From contig NZ_JAEPOL010000003.1 of NCBI RefSeq assembly GCF_017642925.1, positions 185,448 to 249,447 on the forward strand: DNA of 64,000 bases. Reading direction: 5' to 3'. Shown one piece after another: positions 20,498 through 31,461 of the stretch. A program made the position numbers and the translations under genes. The first letter of the stretch is position 1. Every line of letters begins with the position of its first letter. The notes under the pieces were generated by a model. That model was not told the DNA's origin. It was given only the letters and a program-made list of their open reading frames with translations, and did no database searches. The DNA comes from Maricaulis sp. (lineage in GTDB: Bacteria; Pseudomonadota; Alphaproteobacteria; Caulobacterales; Maricaulaceae).

Positions 20498-20542
20498 TGT
20501 TGATGGCGAGGATGGAGAAGCGCGGCCGATTTGGCAACCGGG

Positions 20543-21100
20543 TCAGGCCTTGGCGACCTGCTCACGGATCAGGCGTTCGACGCCGCGCGGGTCGGCGATG
20601 CCGAAGAAGCCGAAATCGGTGAGATGGCCGGCCTGCTCTTCCGGATCGCCGCTGCCGCGCGGCAGGGCATCGCGGAAGATGATGTCGCCGCGGCGGGTGC
20701 CGCGCCGGAACAGCGAGCCCAGATCGCCGGCGCCGAAACTGCGCGACCGGCCGCCACCGGTCAGCACGATCGCCCGCTTGTCGGTGAGCGCATACAGCGT
20801 GCCGCGCACGGCGAAGGCCTTGATCAGCGAGGAGACGAACAGCCAGATGCCGAACAGGAAGAAGAGCGGCCCGATCACCATCGCCACGCGGAAGAAGACC
20901 TGGCTGTCCTCGCGTCCGGCGGAGAACAGCCAGGCGATGCCGGTCCACAGGATGGAAAAACCGGTCCAGGGAATGGCGAAGAGCGCCGTCTTGCCGCCAC
21001 GCAGCCAGGCGAGCCGGATGATGTTCGGCCGCCCCGTCCACAACAGTTTTTCGCCCGCTGCCAGTTCCGGCCGTACGGCCGCCTCGATCGCTGGATTCAT
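20543..21100 (-). CDS. Membrane protein with PH-like domain (paralogue of 19806-20339)
   Basis: ELAAGEKLLWTGRPNIIRLAW...two TMs...GTLYALTDKRAIVLTG. Confidence 0.75.
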   Translation of the reverse strand: MNPAIEAAVRPELAAGEKLLWTGRPNIIRLAWLRGGKTALFAIPWTGFSILWTGIAWLFSAGREDSQVFFRVAMVIGPLFFLFGIWLFVSSLIKAFAVRGTLYALTDKRAIVLTGGGRSRSFGAGDLGSLFRRGTRRGDIIFRDALPRGSGDPEEQAGHLTDFGFFGIADPRGVERLIREQVAKA

Positions 21101-21244
21101 CCCGGTCTCCCTTGTCCCGCCGCCGGAGATCAATACCCGGTTCGGCCGGTTCCGCTATTGCCCGCGTGCGGGGGACCGTCACTCCCCTGTTCAGGGCATT
21201 CAGCCGGCATTCAGGAATGCGGAGCGAGGGTCTGATATCCGCGC

Positions 21245-21817
21245 ATGAGGCATGAGGAGGACGCACCGATGATCCTGGCCATGACACTCGCCGCCAGCCT
21301 GGCGCAATCCTGGATGCGCCCGCCGGTGGAAAATCCGGCCGGGCCGGACATCTCCGGCCGCTATGCCGAACTGCAGGCCAGCGGCGTGTCGGGCTGCAAT
21401 ACGGCCGGCGTGCCGCGCACGCTGGATATCCATATCCTCGCCGAACCGCCCCATTATCGTTCCGCCAATATCGGCGAGATGGCCTATGATCTGGGCGAAG
21501 GCGACGCGCCGGGCGGCAGTTTCACCGTCGCCGGGCAGCCGGACCGCACAGCGCTGGCCGACGGGTCCGAACGCGTGGGCTTCGGCGGCGGCTGGGTTCA
21601 CACGGCCGGGCGCTATGTCGACGGGATAACCGACGGGCAATTGCGCGGCCGGGTCGAGGTGGAACTGGACCGGCTGGCCGACGGCACGTTGCGCCTGGTC
21701 TCGATCACCCGGGCCGAACGCCAGAATGATGAGGGCGTACCGGTCGTTACGGATGGCCGCCTGCCCGACGGCACCGAACTGCGCCCCTTTTCACGCTGCG
21801 GGGACACGCGGCACTAG
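21245..21817 (+). CDS. Secreted hypothetical protein
   Basis: ORF with signal-like N-terminus; start probably 21269. Confidence 0.55.
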   Translation: MRHEEDAPMILAMTLAASLAQSWMRPPVENPAGPDISGRYAELQASGVSGCNTAGVPRTLDIHILAEPPHYRSANIGEMAYDLGEGDAPGGSFTVAGQPDRTALADGSERVGFGGGWVHTAGRYVDGITDGQLRGRVEVELDRLADGTLRLVSITRAERQNDEGVPVVTDGRLPDGTELRPFSRCGDTRH

Positions 21818-21836
21818 CGCCGGCGGAGGGACACCG

Positions 21837-21947
21837 TCAGACGCCGCCCGCCACGCGCAGCGAGGCCGGTGCAGACTGCACGATTACCGCGACGATCACC
21901 GCCGCCAGCAGGGCGACTGGCAGAAGAAGTTTCAGCAAGGCTTTCAT
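21837..21947 (-). CDS. Tiny single-TM protein (36 aa)
   Basis: MKALLKLLLPVALLAAVIVAVIVQSAPASLRVAGGV*; below ORF-track cutoff. Confidence 0.35.
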   Translation of the reverse strand: MKALLKLLLPVALLAAVIVAVIVQSAPASLRVAGGV

Positions 21948-22002
21948 CGCCGGCCAGACTAGCCGCCCGGCCGGCGCGGCACCCTCCCCTGAAGAGGGGA
22001 CG

Positions 22003-22974
22003 CTAGTCGGCAGCGCCGTCCTCGGACGCGCCATCCGGTGCGATGACGAGCATGTAGGGCGAGCCGGCATTGATGGCCACGGGGATGTTTTCCGGGAGCG
22101 CCTGCATGAGATCGATCCCGCGCATGACCCGGTAGCGCAACGGCGTGCCGTGCTGCGCCTCGAACGCCGCGGCATAACCATCGGCAAGAGCGCGCCGGTC
22201 GAACACGGCCAGCCGGTAAACCTGGCTGCCGTCCGGGCGGGTCTCGCCCTCCAGCGCCAGACGGTCGCCGCCGCCGGACCCGTCATTGTCCTGCTGCGGC
22301 AGGGATTGCACATTGCCGCTGTTCGCCTGCGCATACAGCGGCACGTAGAAAAGCTGACCGTCGACCAGATGGCGCAGATCCGCCGCCGTCTCGCCGCCAC
22401 CGTCAGCCTGCGCCCGGGCATGGGCATGCCGTTCCAGCGGGGTCGCCGGCACCGGCTCGCCCTGGGCAAGTGTGACCTCCTGACGTGCCTGGCGCGCCCG
22501 CGCGGCCAGAAAGCGGAGGAAGACGGGATCGATCACCAGCGGCTGGTCGTAACTCGCATTGATATACAACACCGCCTCGCCGCTCATCTGCTGGTTCAGC
22601 AGAACCAGAAAGCCGCCGGCCTGCCCGCTGAACTCGCCCATCGGCTCACGCTGTTCCTCGGTGAAATTGGCCTCGGCCCAGCGCAGGAGGCGGCCCGGCG
22701 TGTCAAAGCCCGACAGGGCCGGCAGATCGCCCTGGCGGCCGACCAGAAAACGGCTGCCCTGCTCCGCCCCCGGCAGGCGCACAAAGTAGAGCGTGCTGTC
22801 CAGCAGGGCGTCTTCGACCGCCCGGCGCGCTTCCACCCGGCGCTCCTGCGGCGCGCTGTCCTGAGCCGCCAGCGCCCGGTCGAGCGGCGTTGTTCCGGCC
22901 TGCGGCAGCGCGGCGCCAGCCATGAGCGGGATCGCCGCGAGAACGGCGGCCAGTGTCCGGATCGTGCGGAGCAT
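22003..22974 (-). CDS. Secreted SseB-like domain protein
   Basis: Signal peptide; two SseB-like halves (DSTLYFVRLPG...GRQGDLPALSGFDTPGRLLRW; DGQLFYVPLY). Confidence 0.5.
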   Translation of the reverse strand: MLRTIRTLAAVLAAIPLMAGAALPQAGTTPLDRALAAQDSAPQERRVEARRAVEDALLDSTLYFVRLPGAEQGSRFLVGRQGDLPALSGFDTPGRLLRWAEANFTEEQREPMGEFSGQAGGFLVLLNQQMSGEAVLYINASYDQPLVIDPVFLRFLAARARQARQEVTLAQGEPVPATPLERHAHARAQADGGGETAADLRHLVDGQLFYVPLYAQANSGNVQSLPQQDNDGSGGGDRLALEGETRPDGSQVYRLAVFDRRALADGYAAAFEAQHGTPLRYRVMRGIDLMQALPENIPVAINAGSPYMLVIAPDGASEDGAAD

Positions 22975-23072
22975 TCCGCCCCTCCCCTTTTTGCTGGCCG
23001 GGACCCTCGCACGCCATCCCGCCGCCCGCCATCCCCGGACTGCGGGAGGCGCCGGGTTTTCAGGCAGAAGCG

Positions 23073-23417
23073 CTAGCCATGAAGCGCCCGGCTGTCGGCC
23101 GGGGCTTCGGTCCGGTCGTCGAGGCCGTAATCGCGGATGACCTGTGCCACGCGCAGCCGGTAGGCGGCGATCACGCCCTCGCGCCCGGCTGCCTGGGCCT
23201 TGCGATGGCTCGCCCGGTTGCGCCAGTCGCGCACGGCGGCCTCGTCACGCCAGGCCGACAGGGAGAGATAGCGGCCCGGCACAGCCAGGCTTTCGAAACG
23301 CTCGATCGAGATGAAGCCGTCGATGGATTCCAGTTCCGGCTTCAGCGCCGCGGCCAGATCGAAATAGGCCTCCCGGCCGTCCTCTGCCGGGTCGAGTTCG
23401 AACAGGACCAGGATCAT
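23073..23417 (-). CDS. Antibiotic biosynthesis monooxygenase (ABM) family protein
   Basis: [43 protein letters not shown]...[17 protein letters not shown]. Confidence 0.8.
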   Translation of the reverse strand: MILVLFELDPAEDGREAYFDLAAALKPELESIDGFISIERFESLAVPGRYLSLSAWRDEAAVRDWRNRASHRKAQAAGREGVIAAYRLRVAQVIRDYGLDDRTEAPADSRALHG

Positions 23418-23731
23418 GCTTCCACCCGGCGCAGAAAACTGCGCGCCTCGCCCAGGATCAGCCGTTCCGCTTCGGCGAAGGCAAAATTGGCCCGGCCATC
23501 CTCATCGCTGCGCAGCCGCGCCCGATAGGCCTCGTAGTCCGCCAGGCTGTCGAACTCGATCAGGCCCAGCGCAATGTCATTCGTGCCCTCGTGCGGCATG
23601 AAATAGCCCAGCAGCCGGCCGCCGCAGGCCGGAATGACGCGCAGCCATTCGCGGGCATAGGTCTCGAACGCCTCCCGCTTGAACGGATCGATCCGATAGC
23701 GGATGCAGCATAACAGGCTCATCGCCCCCAC
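23414..23731 (-). CDS. NIPSNAP family protein
   Basis: [54 protein letters not shown]. Confidence 0.8.
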   Translation of the reverse strand: MGAMSLLCCIRYRIDPFKREAFETYAREWLRVIPACGGRLLGYFMPHEGTNDIALGLIEFDSLADYEAYRARLRSDEDGRANFAFAEAERLILGEARSFLRRVEA

Positions 23732-23832
23732 TCCTTCGTGTTTGTGCGGGGCGAGACTAGGGCCGGCGCACCGGCAATGTTTCGCCCGGGAACGAAGTAT
23801 GGAACCGCCGCAATCATGCTAGCGTCGCCGCC

Positions 23833-24546
23833 ATGAGCCACGGACCGGACATTGCCCGCATCGGCGCCCTGATCGGCGACCCCGCCCGGGCCGCCATGCT
23901 GACCGCGCTGATGAGCGGCAAGGCGCTGACAGCCAGCGAGCTGGCCCGTGTGGCCGGCATCGGTGCGCCGACGGTCTCGGCCCATCTCGTCAAACTCACC
24001 GAAGGCGGGCTGATCGCGGTCGAGAAACAGGGCCGTCACCGCTATGTGCGGCTGGCCGGCGCCGAGGTCGCCGAGGCGCTGGAAGCCTTGCTGGGGCTGG
24101 CCCAGTCACGCGGCCACCTGCCCTTCCGCCCCGGCCCCGACGACCAGGCCATGCGCCGGGCGCGCGTGTGTTACGACCATCTCGCCGGCGAGATGGGCAT
24201 CGCGCTCTATCGCGCCCTGCAGGCGGGCGGTGCCCTTGCGCTGACCCCGGACGGGCTCGCACTGACCGATCGCGGGCAGGGCCTGCTGGACGGGCTGGGC
24301 CTGGACATGCCGGCCCTCATGCGGGCGCGCCGCCCCGCCTGCCGTACCTGCCTGGACTGGAGCGAACGCACCCATCACCTCGCCGGCGGGGCAGGCGCGG
24401 CCCTGCTGACCCGTTTCCAGGAGCTCGGCTGGCTCAGGCCGCGCCAGACCAGCCGTGCCCTGCGCGTCACGCTGGAGGGCGAACGCGAATTGCCCCGCCT
24501 GTTCGAACGGCTGGGGCAGGCAGGCCAGGGTCCACCCGGGCCCTGA
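23833..24546 (+). CDS. ArsR-family transcriptional regulator
   Basis: LIGDPARAAMLTALMSGKALTASELARVAGIGAPTVSAHLVKLTEGGLIAVEKQGRHRYVRLAG. Confidence 0.88.
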   Translation: MSHGPDIARIGALIGDPARAAMLTALMSGKALTASELARVAGIGAPTVSAHLVKLTEGGLIAVEKQGRHRYVRLAGAEVAEALEALLGLAQSRGHLPFRPGPDDQAMRRARVCYDHLAGEMGIALYRALQAGGALALTPDGLALTDRGQGLLDGLGLDMPALMRARRPACRTCLDWSERTHHLAGGAGAALLTRFQELGWLRPRQTSRALRVTLEGERELPRLFERLGQAGQGPPGP

Positions 24547-24595
24547 CACCGGGCTCGCCCCGCTTGCGGGGGAAGACGGAGATCGCGCCTTCGCC

Positions 24596-25921
24596 CTACT
24601 CCGCCGCCGCTGCTTCCTCGACGGCCCGCATCACGCGCAGGATATTGCCGGACCACATCATCTCTATCTCGTCGGGCGTGTAGCCGCGGCGCAGGAGTTC
24701 CTCGGTGACCGCTGCGGTCTCGCTGGCGTCTTCCCAGCCGCCAACACCGCCACCGCCATCGAAGTCGGACGCGATACCGACATGCTCGATCCCGGCGACC
24801 TCGACGGCATGGTCGATATGGTCGGCCAGCACAGCGATATCGACATCGCCATGCTCTTCGCGCAGCGCGGCCAGACCCTCGCGATAGGCGGCGATGATTT
24901 CCGGCGTCGCCGCCTCGCGGCCTTCCGGCGTGTCGAGACCCAGCTCAGCGGCCAGGGCACGCTGGCCGTCGGTAACGGCCTGCGGCATCTCGCCGATATA
25001 GCGGCGGAAGGCGACCATGTGCGCCACACCGCCATTGTCGCGGATCGCGCGCAGCTGCTCGTCGTCCAGATTGCGGGCATTGTCGTAGACGGCGCGGGCG
25101 CCGGAATGCGAGGCCATGACCGGCGCGCGCGACAGCTCGATCGCGTCGAGCATGGTCTGCTTGCCGACATGGGAGACGTCGACAATGATGCCGTGATCGT
25201 TCAGCGCGGCGACCAGTTCGCGGCCCAGATCGCTCAAGCCCGGATCCTCGGCCGGCTCGCCGGCCTCGGTGTCGGGATTGGAGGAGCCGCCGAACTGGTT
25301 ATTGCCGAAATGGGTGATCGACATGTAGCGCACGCCGCGCTCGGCCCACATGGGCACGTCGTCGACGCTTGGCCCCAGCGGATAGGCGTTTTCCATACCG
25401 ATCAGGGCGACCAGACGTCCGGACGCGGCGATCTCTTCCACCTCGTCGGCGGTGGTCGCCAGGGCGATGCGGTCGGGATCATTGGCCAGCATGCGCGAGA
25501 TGCCGCGATACTTCTCCTCGGCCGCCTCGCGCGCCGCGGCATAGCCCTCTTCGGTCAATTCATCCTGGCCGACATAGACAATGAAGAAAGCCGAATCGAG
25601 CCCGCCCTCGACCATTTTCGGCAGGTCGACCTGGGCATGGGTGTGCTCACCCGGATCGAGCGCCTCGGTGCCATAACCCGGGCCGATATCGACATGGGTG
25701 TCGAGCGTGAAGGTGCGGTCGTGGATCTGCGCCGCGGTGGAGACGGGATAATCGTCCTGCCCCATCGCCGTGTCCGTGGCGGCGCTGTCCTCAGCAGCGG
25801 CCGGCGCCGCAGCGGGCGCCTCTCCGGCCGGCGCATCGGCTTGCTCCTCGCCGGCAGGCGCGCACGCCCCCAGAACCAGAGCCAGAACCAGCGCAGACAC
25901 TCCGAAACGATCGACCCGCAT
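24596..25921 (-). CDS. Membrane dipeptidase (M19 family), lipoprotein
   Basis: Lipobox LVLGACAPAG; HDRTFTLDTHVDIG...VDLPKMVEGGLDSAFFIVYVG; HIDHAVEVAGIEHVGIASDFDGGGG. Confidence 0.92.
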   Translation of the reverse strand: MRVDRFGVSALVLALVLGACAPAGEEQADAPAGEAPAAAPAAAEDSAATDTAMGQDDYPVSTAAQIHDRTFTLDTHVDIGPGYGTEALDPGEHTHAQVDLPKMVEGGLDSAFFIVYVGQDELTEEGYAAAREAAEEKYRGISRMLANDPDRIALATTADEVEEIAASGRLVALIGMENAYPLGPSVDDVPMWAERGVRYMSITHFGNNQFGGSSNPDTEAGEPAEDPGLSDLGRELVAALNDHGIIVDVSHVGKQTMLDAIELSRAPVMASHSGARAVYDNARNLDDEQLRAIRDNGGVAHMVAFRRYIGEMPQAVTDGQRALAAELGLDTPEGREAATPEIIAAYREGLAALREEHGDVDIAVLADHIDHAVEVAGIEHVGIASDFDGGGGVGGWEDASETAAVTEELLRRGYTPDEIEMMWSGNILRVMRAVEEAAAAE

Positions 25922-26158
25922 GACATATCCCCTCTCAAGCGTTGGCGCGAAGTCTAGGGGCCTGCGAGGCGAAGGCAAGGCCAAGCCTTTGGCATTCCAT
26001 CCCGTTTTGGGTCAGCCCGGTGGCCTGTTTTGAGAGCCGGTTACCGGAAAGCCTCGAATGTGCCGGGCTATCTTCATGTTTCGTTTACGGATTTGGCGAG
26101 ACCCGCCCATCCGCACGCCGCTTGCACCGCGACCGGGGATAACCGGGAGTGGGATCAT

Positions 26159-27253
26159 ATGAGCAAGCTTGGCTTTCTGTTCCGCGACGGCCTTGGCCGT
26201 CTTGAAGACAAGTCCAACAATTTCACCGCGATGCGCATCGTTTTCGCGCTGATGGTGCTGTACGGACACGCCATCCTGATCCCGCTGGGCAAACCCTATA
26301 CCGGCAGCTGGAGCCTGACGGTCGACTTCGTCGTACAGTGTGCGCTGGACGGTTTCTTCATCCTGTCCGGCTACATGATCACCGCCAGTGCGATGAAGAC
26401 GAAAGAGATCTCGCGCTATGCCACGGCGCGCATCTTCCGCATCTTCCCGGGCCTGATTGCGGCCGTGCTGATCGTGTTTGCGGTCTACCCCTTCTTCACC
26501 TCGCTCTCGCAGGCGGAATACTGGTCGAGCGCGCAGACCTGGGCCTTCCCGCTGAAGCTGATCGGCCAGGTCGATCCGCTGGCCGGCCTGCCGGGCACGT
26601 TCGAGAACTCCCCCGTCGGCCACAGCGCCAACGGTCCGCTCTGGACGATCCGTTATGAGCTGATGGCCTATCTGGGTGTCGGCATCCTGGCCCTGATCGG
26701 GCTGTATTCCGACCGGCGCCTGGTGGTGTTCTGGGCCGCACTGACCTGCGTCTTCGGCGCCCTGGTCGCCACGTTCGGCTATACCGGCATCGGCGAAGGC
26801 ACGATCACCACGCTGGCGCGCTTCGGCCCGGCCTTCATGATCGGCGCCTTCTTCTTCGCCGCTCGCGACCTGGTGCGCATCACCCCGGCCTTCATCGCCC
26901 TGGCGGGCGTGGCCGCGCTGGCCGCCCACGAACTGGCGATCGGCTGGATGATGCTCGACATCTTCCTGGCCTCGGCCTTCCTGTGGCTCGGCCATGCGCA
27001 TATCGGCGGCCGGATCGGCCATGCCGTGCGCAATGTGGAAGACGTCTCCTACGGCATCTACATCCTGCACTGGCCCATCGGCCTCGTCGCCTTCGCCCTG
27101 ATGCCGGGCCTCAACACGACCCAGCTCGCCCTCATCATGGCCCCCGCCGCCATCCTCGCCGGCTGGGTCCTGCGCGAAACCGTCGAGAAGCCAGCCCTGG
27201 CCTGGAAGGACAGACTGCAACCGCGGCGGAAGGTGCGTGTGGCGGCGGTTTAG
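26159..27253 (+). CDS. Acyltransferase 3 family membrane protein
   Basis: NFTAMRIVFALMVLYGHAILIP; many TM helices; YGIYILHWPI. Confidence 0.9.
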   Translation: MSKLGFLFRDGLGRLEDKSNNFTAMRIVFALMVLYGHAILIPLGKPYTGSWSLTVDFVVQCALDGFFILSGYMITASAMKTKEISRYATARIFRIFPGLIAAVLIVFAVYPFFTSLSQAEYWSSAQTWAFPLKLIGQVDPLAGLPGTFENSPVGHSANGPLWTIRYELMAYLGVGILALIGLYSDRRLVVFWAALTCVFGALVATFGYTGIGEGTITTLARFGPAFMIGAFFFAARDLVRITPAFIALAGVAALAAHELAIGWMMLDIFLASAFLWLGHAHIGGRIGHAVRNVEDVSYGIYILHWPIGLVAFALMPGLNTTQLALIMAPAAILAGWVLRETVEKPALAWKDRLQPRRKVRVAAV

Positions 27254-27273
27254 GCATCGCTCTCTCGCCCCCA

Positions 27274-27395
27274 CCATTTTTCCCGGAAGCGCGTCAGCGC
27301 TGTCCGGGACCAACGGGAGACTCATCGCTGGAAATGACGCGCGGTCGGTCCCGGCTCTGCGCCCGGCCCAAGGCCGGGCTCCGGCCGGGAAAAAT
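27274..27395. repeat. Family A BIME-like element, inverted orientation
   Basis: ccatttttcccgg...ccgggaaaaat with core gggaccaacgggagactcatcgctgg = reverse complement of copies at 11.7/12.3 kb. Confidence 0.8.
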
Positions 27396-27455
27396 ACGGG
27401 TTGTTGAAAGCGCGGCGTCGGACAGGGGCAGCCGCGCAAGCGGCCACGCAAGCCT

Positions 27456-27530
27456 CTTCTCAAGCGCGGCCTTGCCGCGCGCCCCTCATCCGGCCTCCGG
27501 CCACCTTCTCCACCGTCGGGGAGAAGGGGT
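27456..27530. repeat. Partial family B-like palindromic repeat
   Basis: cgcgcccctcatccggcctccggccaccttctccaccgtcggggagaag. Confidence 0.65.
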
Positions 27531-28820
27531 TTACCCCCTGAACGGGTCCTGCATCAGGATGACGTCTTCGCGCTCGGGGCTGGTGGAGACCAGGGCGATC
27601 GGGCATTCGATGAGTTCTTCCAGGCGGCGGACATATTTCACCGCTTCGGCCGGCAGATCGGCCCAGGAGCGGGCGCCGGCGGTGGAACCCTGCCAGCCTT
27701 CCAGCTCTTCATAGACCGGTGTCACCTTGGCCTGGGCTTCCTTGCCGGCAGGCAGATGGTCGAGACGGCGGCCGTCGAGCTCGTAGCCGACACAGACCTT
27801 GATCGTCTCGAACCCGTCCAGCACGTCCAGCTTGGTCAGGGCGACACCGTCGACACCGCCGACCTGCAGGGTCTGGCGGGTGATCACGGCATCGAACCAG
27901 CCGCAGCGGCGCTTGCGCCCGGTGACGACGCCGAATTCATGGCCGCGTTCGCCGAGCCGCTGGCCGTTCTCGTCGAACAGTTCGGTCGGGAAGGGTCCGG
28001 AACCGACGCGGGTCATGTAGGCCTTGGCGATGCCCAGCACATAGCCGACATCCTTGGGACCTACGCCCGTGCCCGCCGAGGCCTGGCCCGAGACGGTGTT
28101 GGAGGAGGTCACGAAAGGATAGGTACCGTGATCCACGTCCAGCAGAGCGCCCTGGGCGCCCTCGAACAGGATTTTCTGGTCGCTATCATTGGCATTTTTC
28201 AGCACGCGCCAGACCGGTGCCGCATAGGGCAGGATTTTCGGCGCGATATCGAGCAGTTCCGCGACCAGCTTGCCGGCGGGATATTCCTCATGCCCCAGGC
28301 CGCGGCGCAGGGCGTTGTGATGGTGCAGGATTTCGGTGACACGGGCACGCAGCGCCGCCTCGTCGGCCAGGTCGATGACGCGCACGGCGCGGCGGCCGAC
28401 CTTGTCCTCATAGGCCGGACCGATGCCGCGGCGGGTGGTGCCGATGGCCTCGCCGTCATCGCGGTTCTCGCGCAGGGCGTCGAGTTCGCGGTGGATCGGC
28501 AGGATCAGCGCGGCGGTCTCGGCGATCTTGACGACTTCCGGGGTGATCTTCACACCCTGTTCGGCGATCCGGTCGACCTCGGCCACGAAAGCCCAGGGGT
28601 CGACGACGACGCCATTGCCGATCACGGAAAGCTTGCCGCGCACCACACCGGAGGGCAGCAAAGAGAGCTTGTAGACCTTGTCGCCGACGACCAGCGTATG
28701 GCCGGCATTGTGGCCGCCCTGGAAGCGCGCCACCACATCGGCGCGGTGCGACAGCCAGTCGACCAGCTTGCCCTTGCCTTCATCGCCCCACTGGGCGCCC
28801 ACGACGGTAACATTGGCCAT
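27531..28820 (-). CDS. purA: Adenylosuccinate synthetase
   Basis: [45 protein letters not shown]. Confidence 0.99.
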   Translation of the reverse strand: MANVTVVGAQWGDEGKGKLVDWLSHRADVVARFQGGHNAGHTLVVGDKVYKLSLLPSGVVRGKLSVIGNGVVVDPWAFVAEVDRIAEQGVKITPEVVKIAETAALILPIHRELDALRENRDDGEAIGTTRRGIGPAYEDKVGRRAVRVIDLADEAALRARVTEILHHHNALRRGLGHEEYPAGKLVAELLDIAPKILPYAAPVWRVLKNANDSDQKILFEGAQGALLDVDHGTYPFVTSSNTVSGQASAGTGVGPKDVGYVLGIAKAYMTRVGSGPFPTELFDENGQRLGERGHEFGVVTGRKRRCGWFDAVITRQTLQVGGVDGVALTKLDVLDGFETIKVCVGYELDGRRLDHLPAGKEAQAKVTPVYEELEGWQGSTAGARSWADLPAEAVKYVRRLEELIECPIALVSTSPEREDVILMQDPFRG

Positions 28821-29013
28821 TTCTGCCTCCGCGACTATGCCCGCCGCCCGAGAGACATCGCCTGCCGGACCGCGGGGTCCGGACGGGGGCCGCAGGGCGG
28901 CAGATGTCGGTCGTCAGATCAATGAAACGGCGGGCTCGAACGGGCGGCAGGCTTAGAACAGATTGCGGGGCCTCACAAGAGAGGGATCAGCCCCGCAACC
29001 GGCGTCCTGTGGA

Positions 29014-30537
29014 TCAATCCACACGTTCGTAGACATCCCCGTCCCAGTCGAGCCGGACGATGGCGCCGGAGGCGTCGCGCTCGAAGGCGAAACGGTCGGG
29101 TCCGTAGAAGGCGTGGGCGACGCCGCCGAACAGATCCGGGCGGGCCGGCTCCAGCTGCAGCCGCATATCACCGAGGCTGGCGACAAGGCCGCCGCCCTCT
29201 TCGACAATCGTCACGACGCCATAGGGCTCGCCGGAGGTATAGGTGCCGGCATATCCGGCCCGCTCGGCAGCTTCCGGCTGCCAGGTCCAGCCGCCCCAGG
29301 CCTCGTCGGCGCGGTTCTCGGCCTCGCGGTTGGTGCGATGTTCCAGATAGCGGGCGATCTGCTCAGGATAATACTCCACCCGCGTATCTGCCCAGCGTTC
29401 GGCATCGGGATGTTCGGTCAGGAATTGCAGGAACATCACGATGGTCCGGCCCGACAGCCAGCCCGTCATGTTGTCGGAATTGGAGAAGGCGGCGATGCCG
29501 ACACCCAGATCCGGCGAGAAGGCCATGCCCGTCCGCGCCCCGGTATAGCCGCCGCCATGGATGTAGAGCGTATGGCCGTCGAAATCGCAGATATTCCAGC
29601 CCAGCGAATAGCCCGAGCAGGGCAGTTCATAGGCGTTGCGGCCGTCTTCCATGTGCGTGTCCACACCGGATGCATGCGCTTCGGCGACCACCGCATCGGT
29701 GAGCCCGCTGCCGTCGGGCCCGTGGCCGCGCAGCTGCAGCTGCAGCCAGGCCGCCATGTCGGTCGTCGAGGTCACCAGGCCGCCCGCCGACTGCATCATG
29801 CCGTCGGTCTTGGGCGGCACGTCGTACCAGCCGGCGTCCTCGCCCTGCCAGATGTGGTTCCAGGACTGTTCCTCGAGCAAAAAGTCGGAGGTGCGCCCGG
29901 AGGTACGCGTCATGCCGGTCGGCTCGAAGATCACGTCGTCCAGCCAGTCCTGCCAGGTACGGCCGGTCGCGGTTTCCAGGATGGCGCCATAGATGTTGTA
30001 GCCCAGATTGTCGTAGTCGAAGCCGGGCTCGCGGGCCTCACCATATTGCGCGATCAGGGCGGGATAATCCGCCGGATCGACCCGGGTGACATAGGCTTCC
30101 AGCATGGTCAGCTGTCCGACCGAGATCGGCACCTGGTGGGTCAGGAGATCGCGCAGCGTCCAGGCGGACGGGTCCACGCCTTCCGGGAACTCCACATCGG
30201 GCCAGTGATCGGTGATGGTGGAATCCAGATCGAGAATGCCCTGCGCATCCAGCCAGCTCGCCAAGAGGCCGACATAGGCCTTGGTCTGCGAGGCGATATA
30301 GAGCGGCGTATCGGTCGTCAGCGGATCGCCGGTCGACACGCGGCGCACGCCCTCCACCCGGTTCAGCAAGACCTCGTCGGCCGTCACGGCGACCACGGCA
30401 TAGCCCGGTTCGATACCCTCGAACCGGTCGAGAAAGGCGTCCAGCCGGTCGGCCGCACCCCGGGGTGTTTCGGCCTGGGCAGCAGTTGCGGCAACAAGGG
30501 CGGCCGCAGCAACGGCCAGCGGGGAAGAAAAACGCAT
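29014..30537 (-). CDS. Serine hydrolase, beta-lactamase class C-like
   Basis: DTPLYIASQTKAYVGLLASWL (SxxK), YDNLGYNIYGAIL (YxN), HGGGYTGARTG. Confidence 0.88.
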   Translation of the reverse strand: MRFSSPLAVAAAALVAATAAQAETPRGAADRLDAFLDRFEGIEPGYAVVAVTADEVLLNRVEGVRRVSTGDPLTTDTPLYIASQTKAYVGLLASWLDAQGILDLDSTITDHWPDVEFPEGVDPSAWTLRDLLTHQVPISVGQLTMLEAYVTRVDPADYPALIAQYGEAREPGFDYDNLGYNIYGAILETATGRTWQDWLDDVIFEPTGMTRTSGRTSDFLLEEQSWNHIWQGEDAGWYDVPPKTDGMMQSAGGLVTSTTDMAAWLQLQLRGHGPDGSGLTDAVVAEAHASGVDTHMEDGRNAYELPCSGYSLGWNICDFDGHTLYIHGGGYTGARTGMAFSPDLGVGIAAFSNSDNMTGWLSGRTIVMFLQFLTEHPDAERWADTRVEYYPEQIARYLEHRTNREAENRADEAWGGWTWQPEAAERAGYAGTYTSGEPYGVVTIVEEGGGLVASLGDMRLQLEPARPDLFGGVAHAFYGPDRFAFERDASGAIVRLDWDGDVYERVD

Positions 30538-30617
30538 CTGTGTCTCCTGTCAGTCCGCTCCACACCTAACCGGCCGGCAAGCGGCGGTCTTGAACGGATG
30601 CAACCCGGCGAACCGGG

Positions 30618-31382
30618 TCAGGCGGCGAGGAGAAAACGGCGCAGGCTGCCGGGCGTCAGCCCGGTCTGGCGTCTGAGGCAGCGCGTCATGTGCGCCTGGT
30701 CGGCGAACCCGGCCTCGGCGGCCGCGTCGCCGGGCGCCGATCCGGTGGCCAGCAGACCGACGGCGCGTCCCACCCGGCGCTGCAGCCGGTAGGCCGTCGG
30801 AGCCACGCCGTAATGGGCCGCGAACACCCGTGCGAGATAGACACGGTGCACACCGGCCTCGTCGGCAATGGCGGCGATCCCGGTCAGATCGGCAGGATCG
30901 TCCAGCCGGTCGCGGATCCGCTTCAGCCAGGCCGGTGGCGAAGTGCGGTGCGTCCTCCGGCCGGGACCGAGTCGGGCCAAGAGATCGACCACCGCGTCGC
31001 CGGCCGCATCCCCGTCCGCAGCCAAAAGCGCGTGAAGCTCGCGCATCCGGTCCGGCGGCGTATCCGGCGACCAGTGCCAGTCGTCCGGACCCAGGCCGGC
31101 CAGCGCGGCATCCGCGCCCGGCTGCAGATTGATGGACAGGATGAGCGCACCGTCGCGCCCGTGATAGCGGTTGTCATGCTCGAAACCCGCCGGCTTCAGG
31201 CCGATCCCGCGCTGATGCATTTCGCGCGAGGCCCCGCCATGTCCCTCGCTCAACCCGCCGCCCAGCAGGAAGGAGACCTGGTCGAAATCATGACTGTGCG
31301 CCCCCATGCCGAGGCCGGGGCCGTAATAGCTCAGCTTCACATTGAGCGCGTCGGTCTCGTAGACCCGCCGTGTCCGGAACAT
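30618..31382 (-). CDS. AraC-family transcriptional regulator
   Basis: C-terminal IADEAGVHRVYLARVFAAHYGVAPTAYRLQRRVGRAV...DQAHMTRCLRRQTGLTPGSLRRF. Confidence 0.88.
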   Translation of the reverse strand: MFRTRRVYETDALNVKLSYYGPGLGMGAHSHDFDQVSFLLGGGLSEGHGGASREMHQRGIGLKPAGFEHDNRYHGRDGALILSINLQPGADAALAGLGPDDWHWSPDTPPDRMRELHALLAADGDAAGDAVVDLLARLGPGRRTHRTSPPAWLKRIRDRLDDPADLTGIAAIADEAGVHRVYLARVFAAHYGVAPTAYRLQRRVGRAVGLLATGSAPGDAAAEAGFADQAHMTRCLRRQTGLTPGSLRRFLLAA

Positions 31383-31461
31383 GCTGCCCATCCCGCCCGT
31401 CTTCCTCGTCGCTATAGCAACCGGATGCTCGCCAAGCCCTGATTGGATGATGACATCTTCG

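Noticed and set aside
28963-28998. ttgcgggg...ccccgcaa as terminator after the serine hydrolase gene
   Set aside because: 8-bp stem with a 20-nt loop and no T-tract; too weak to call.
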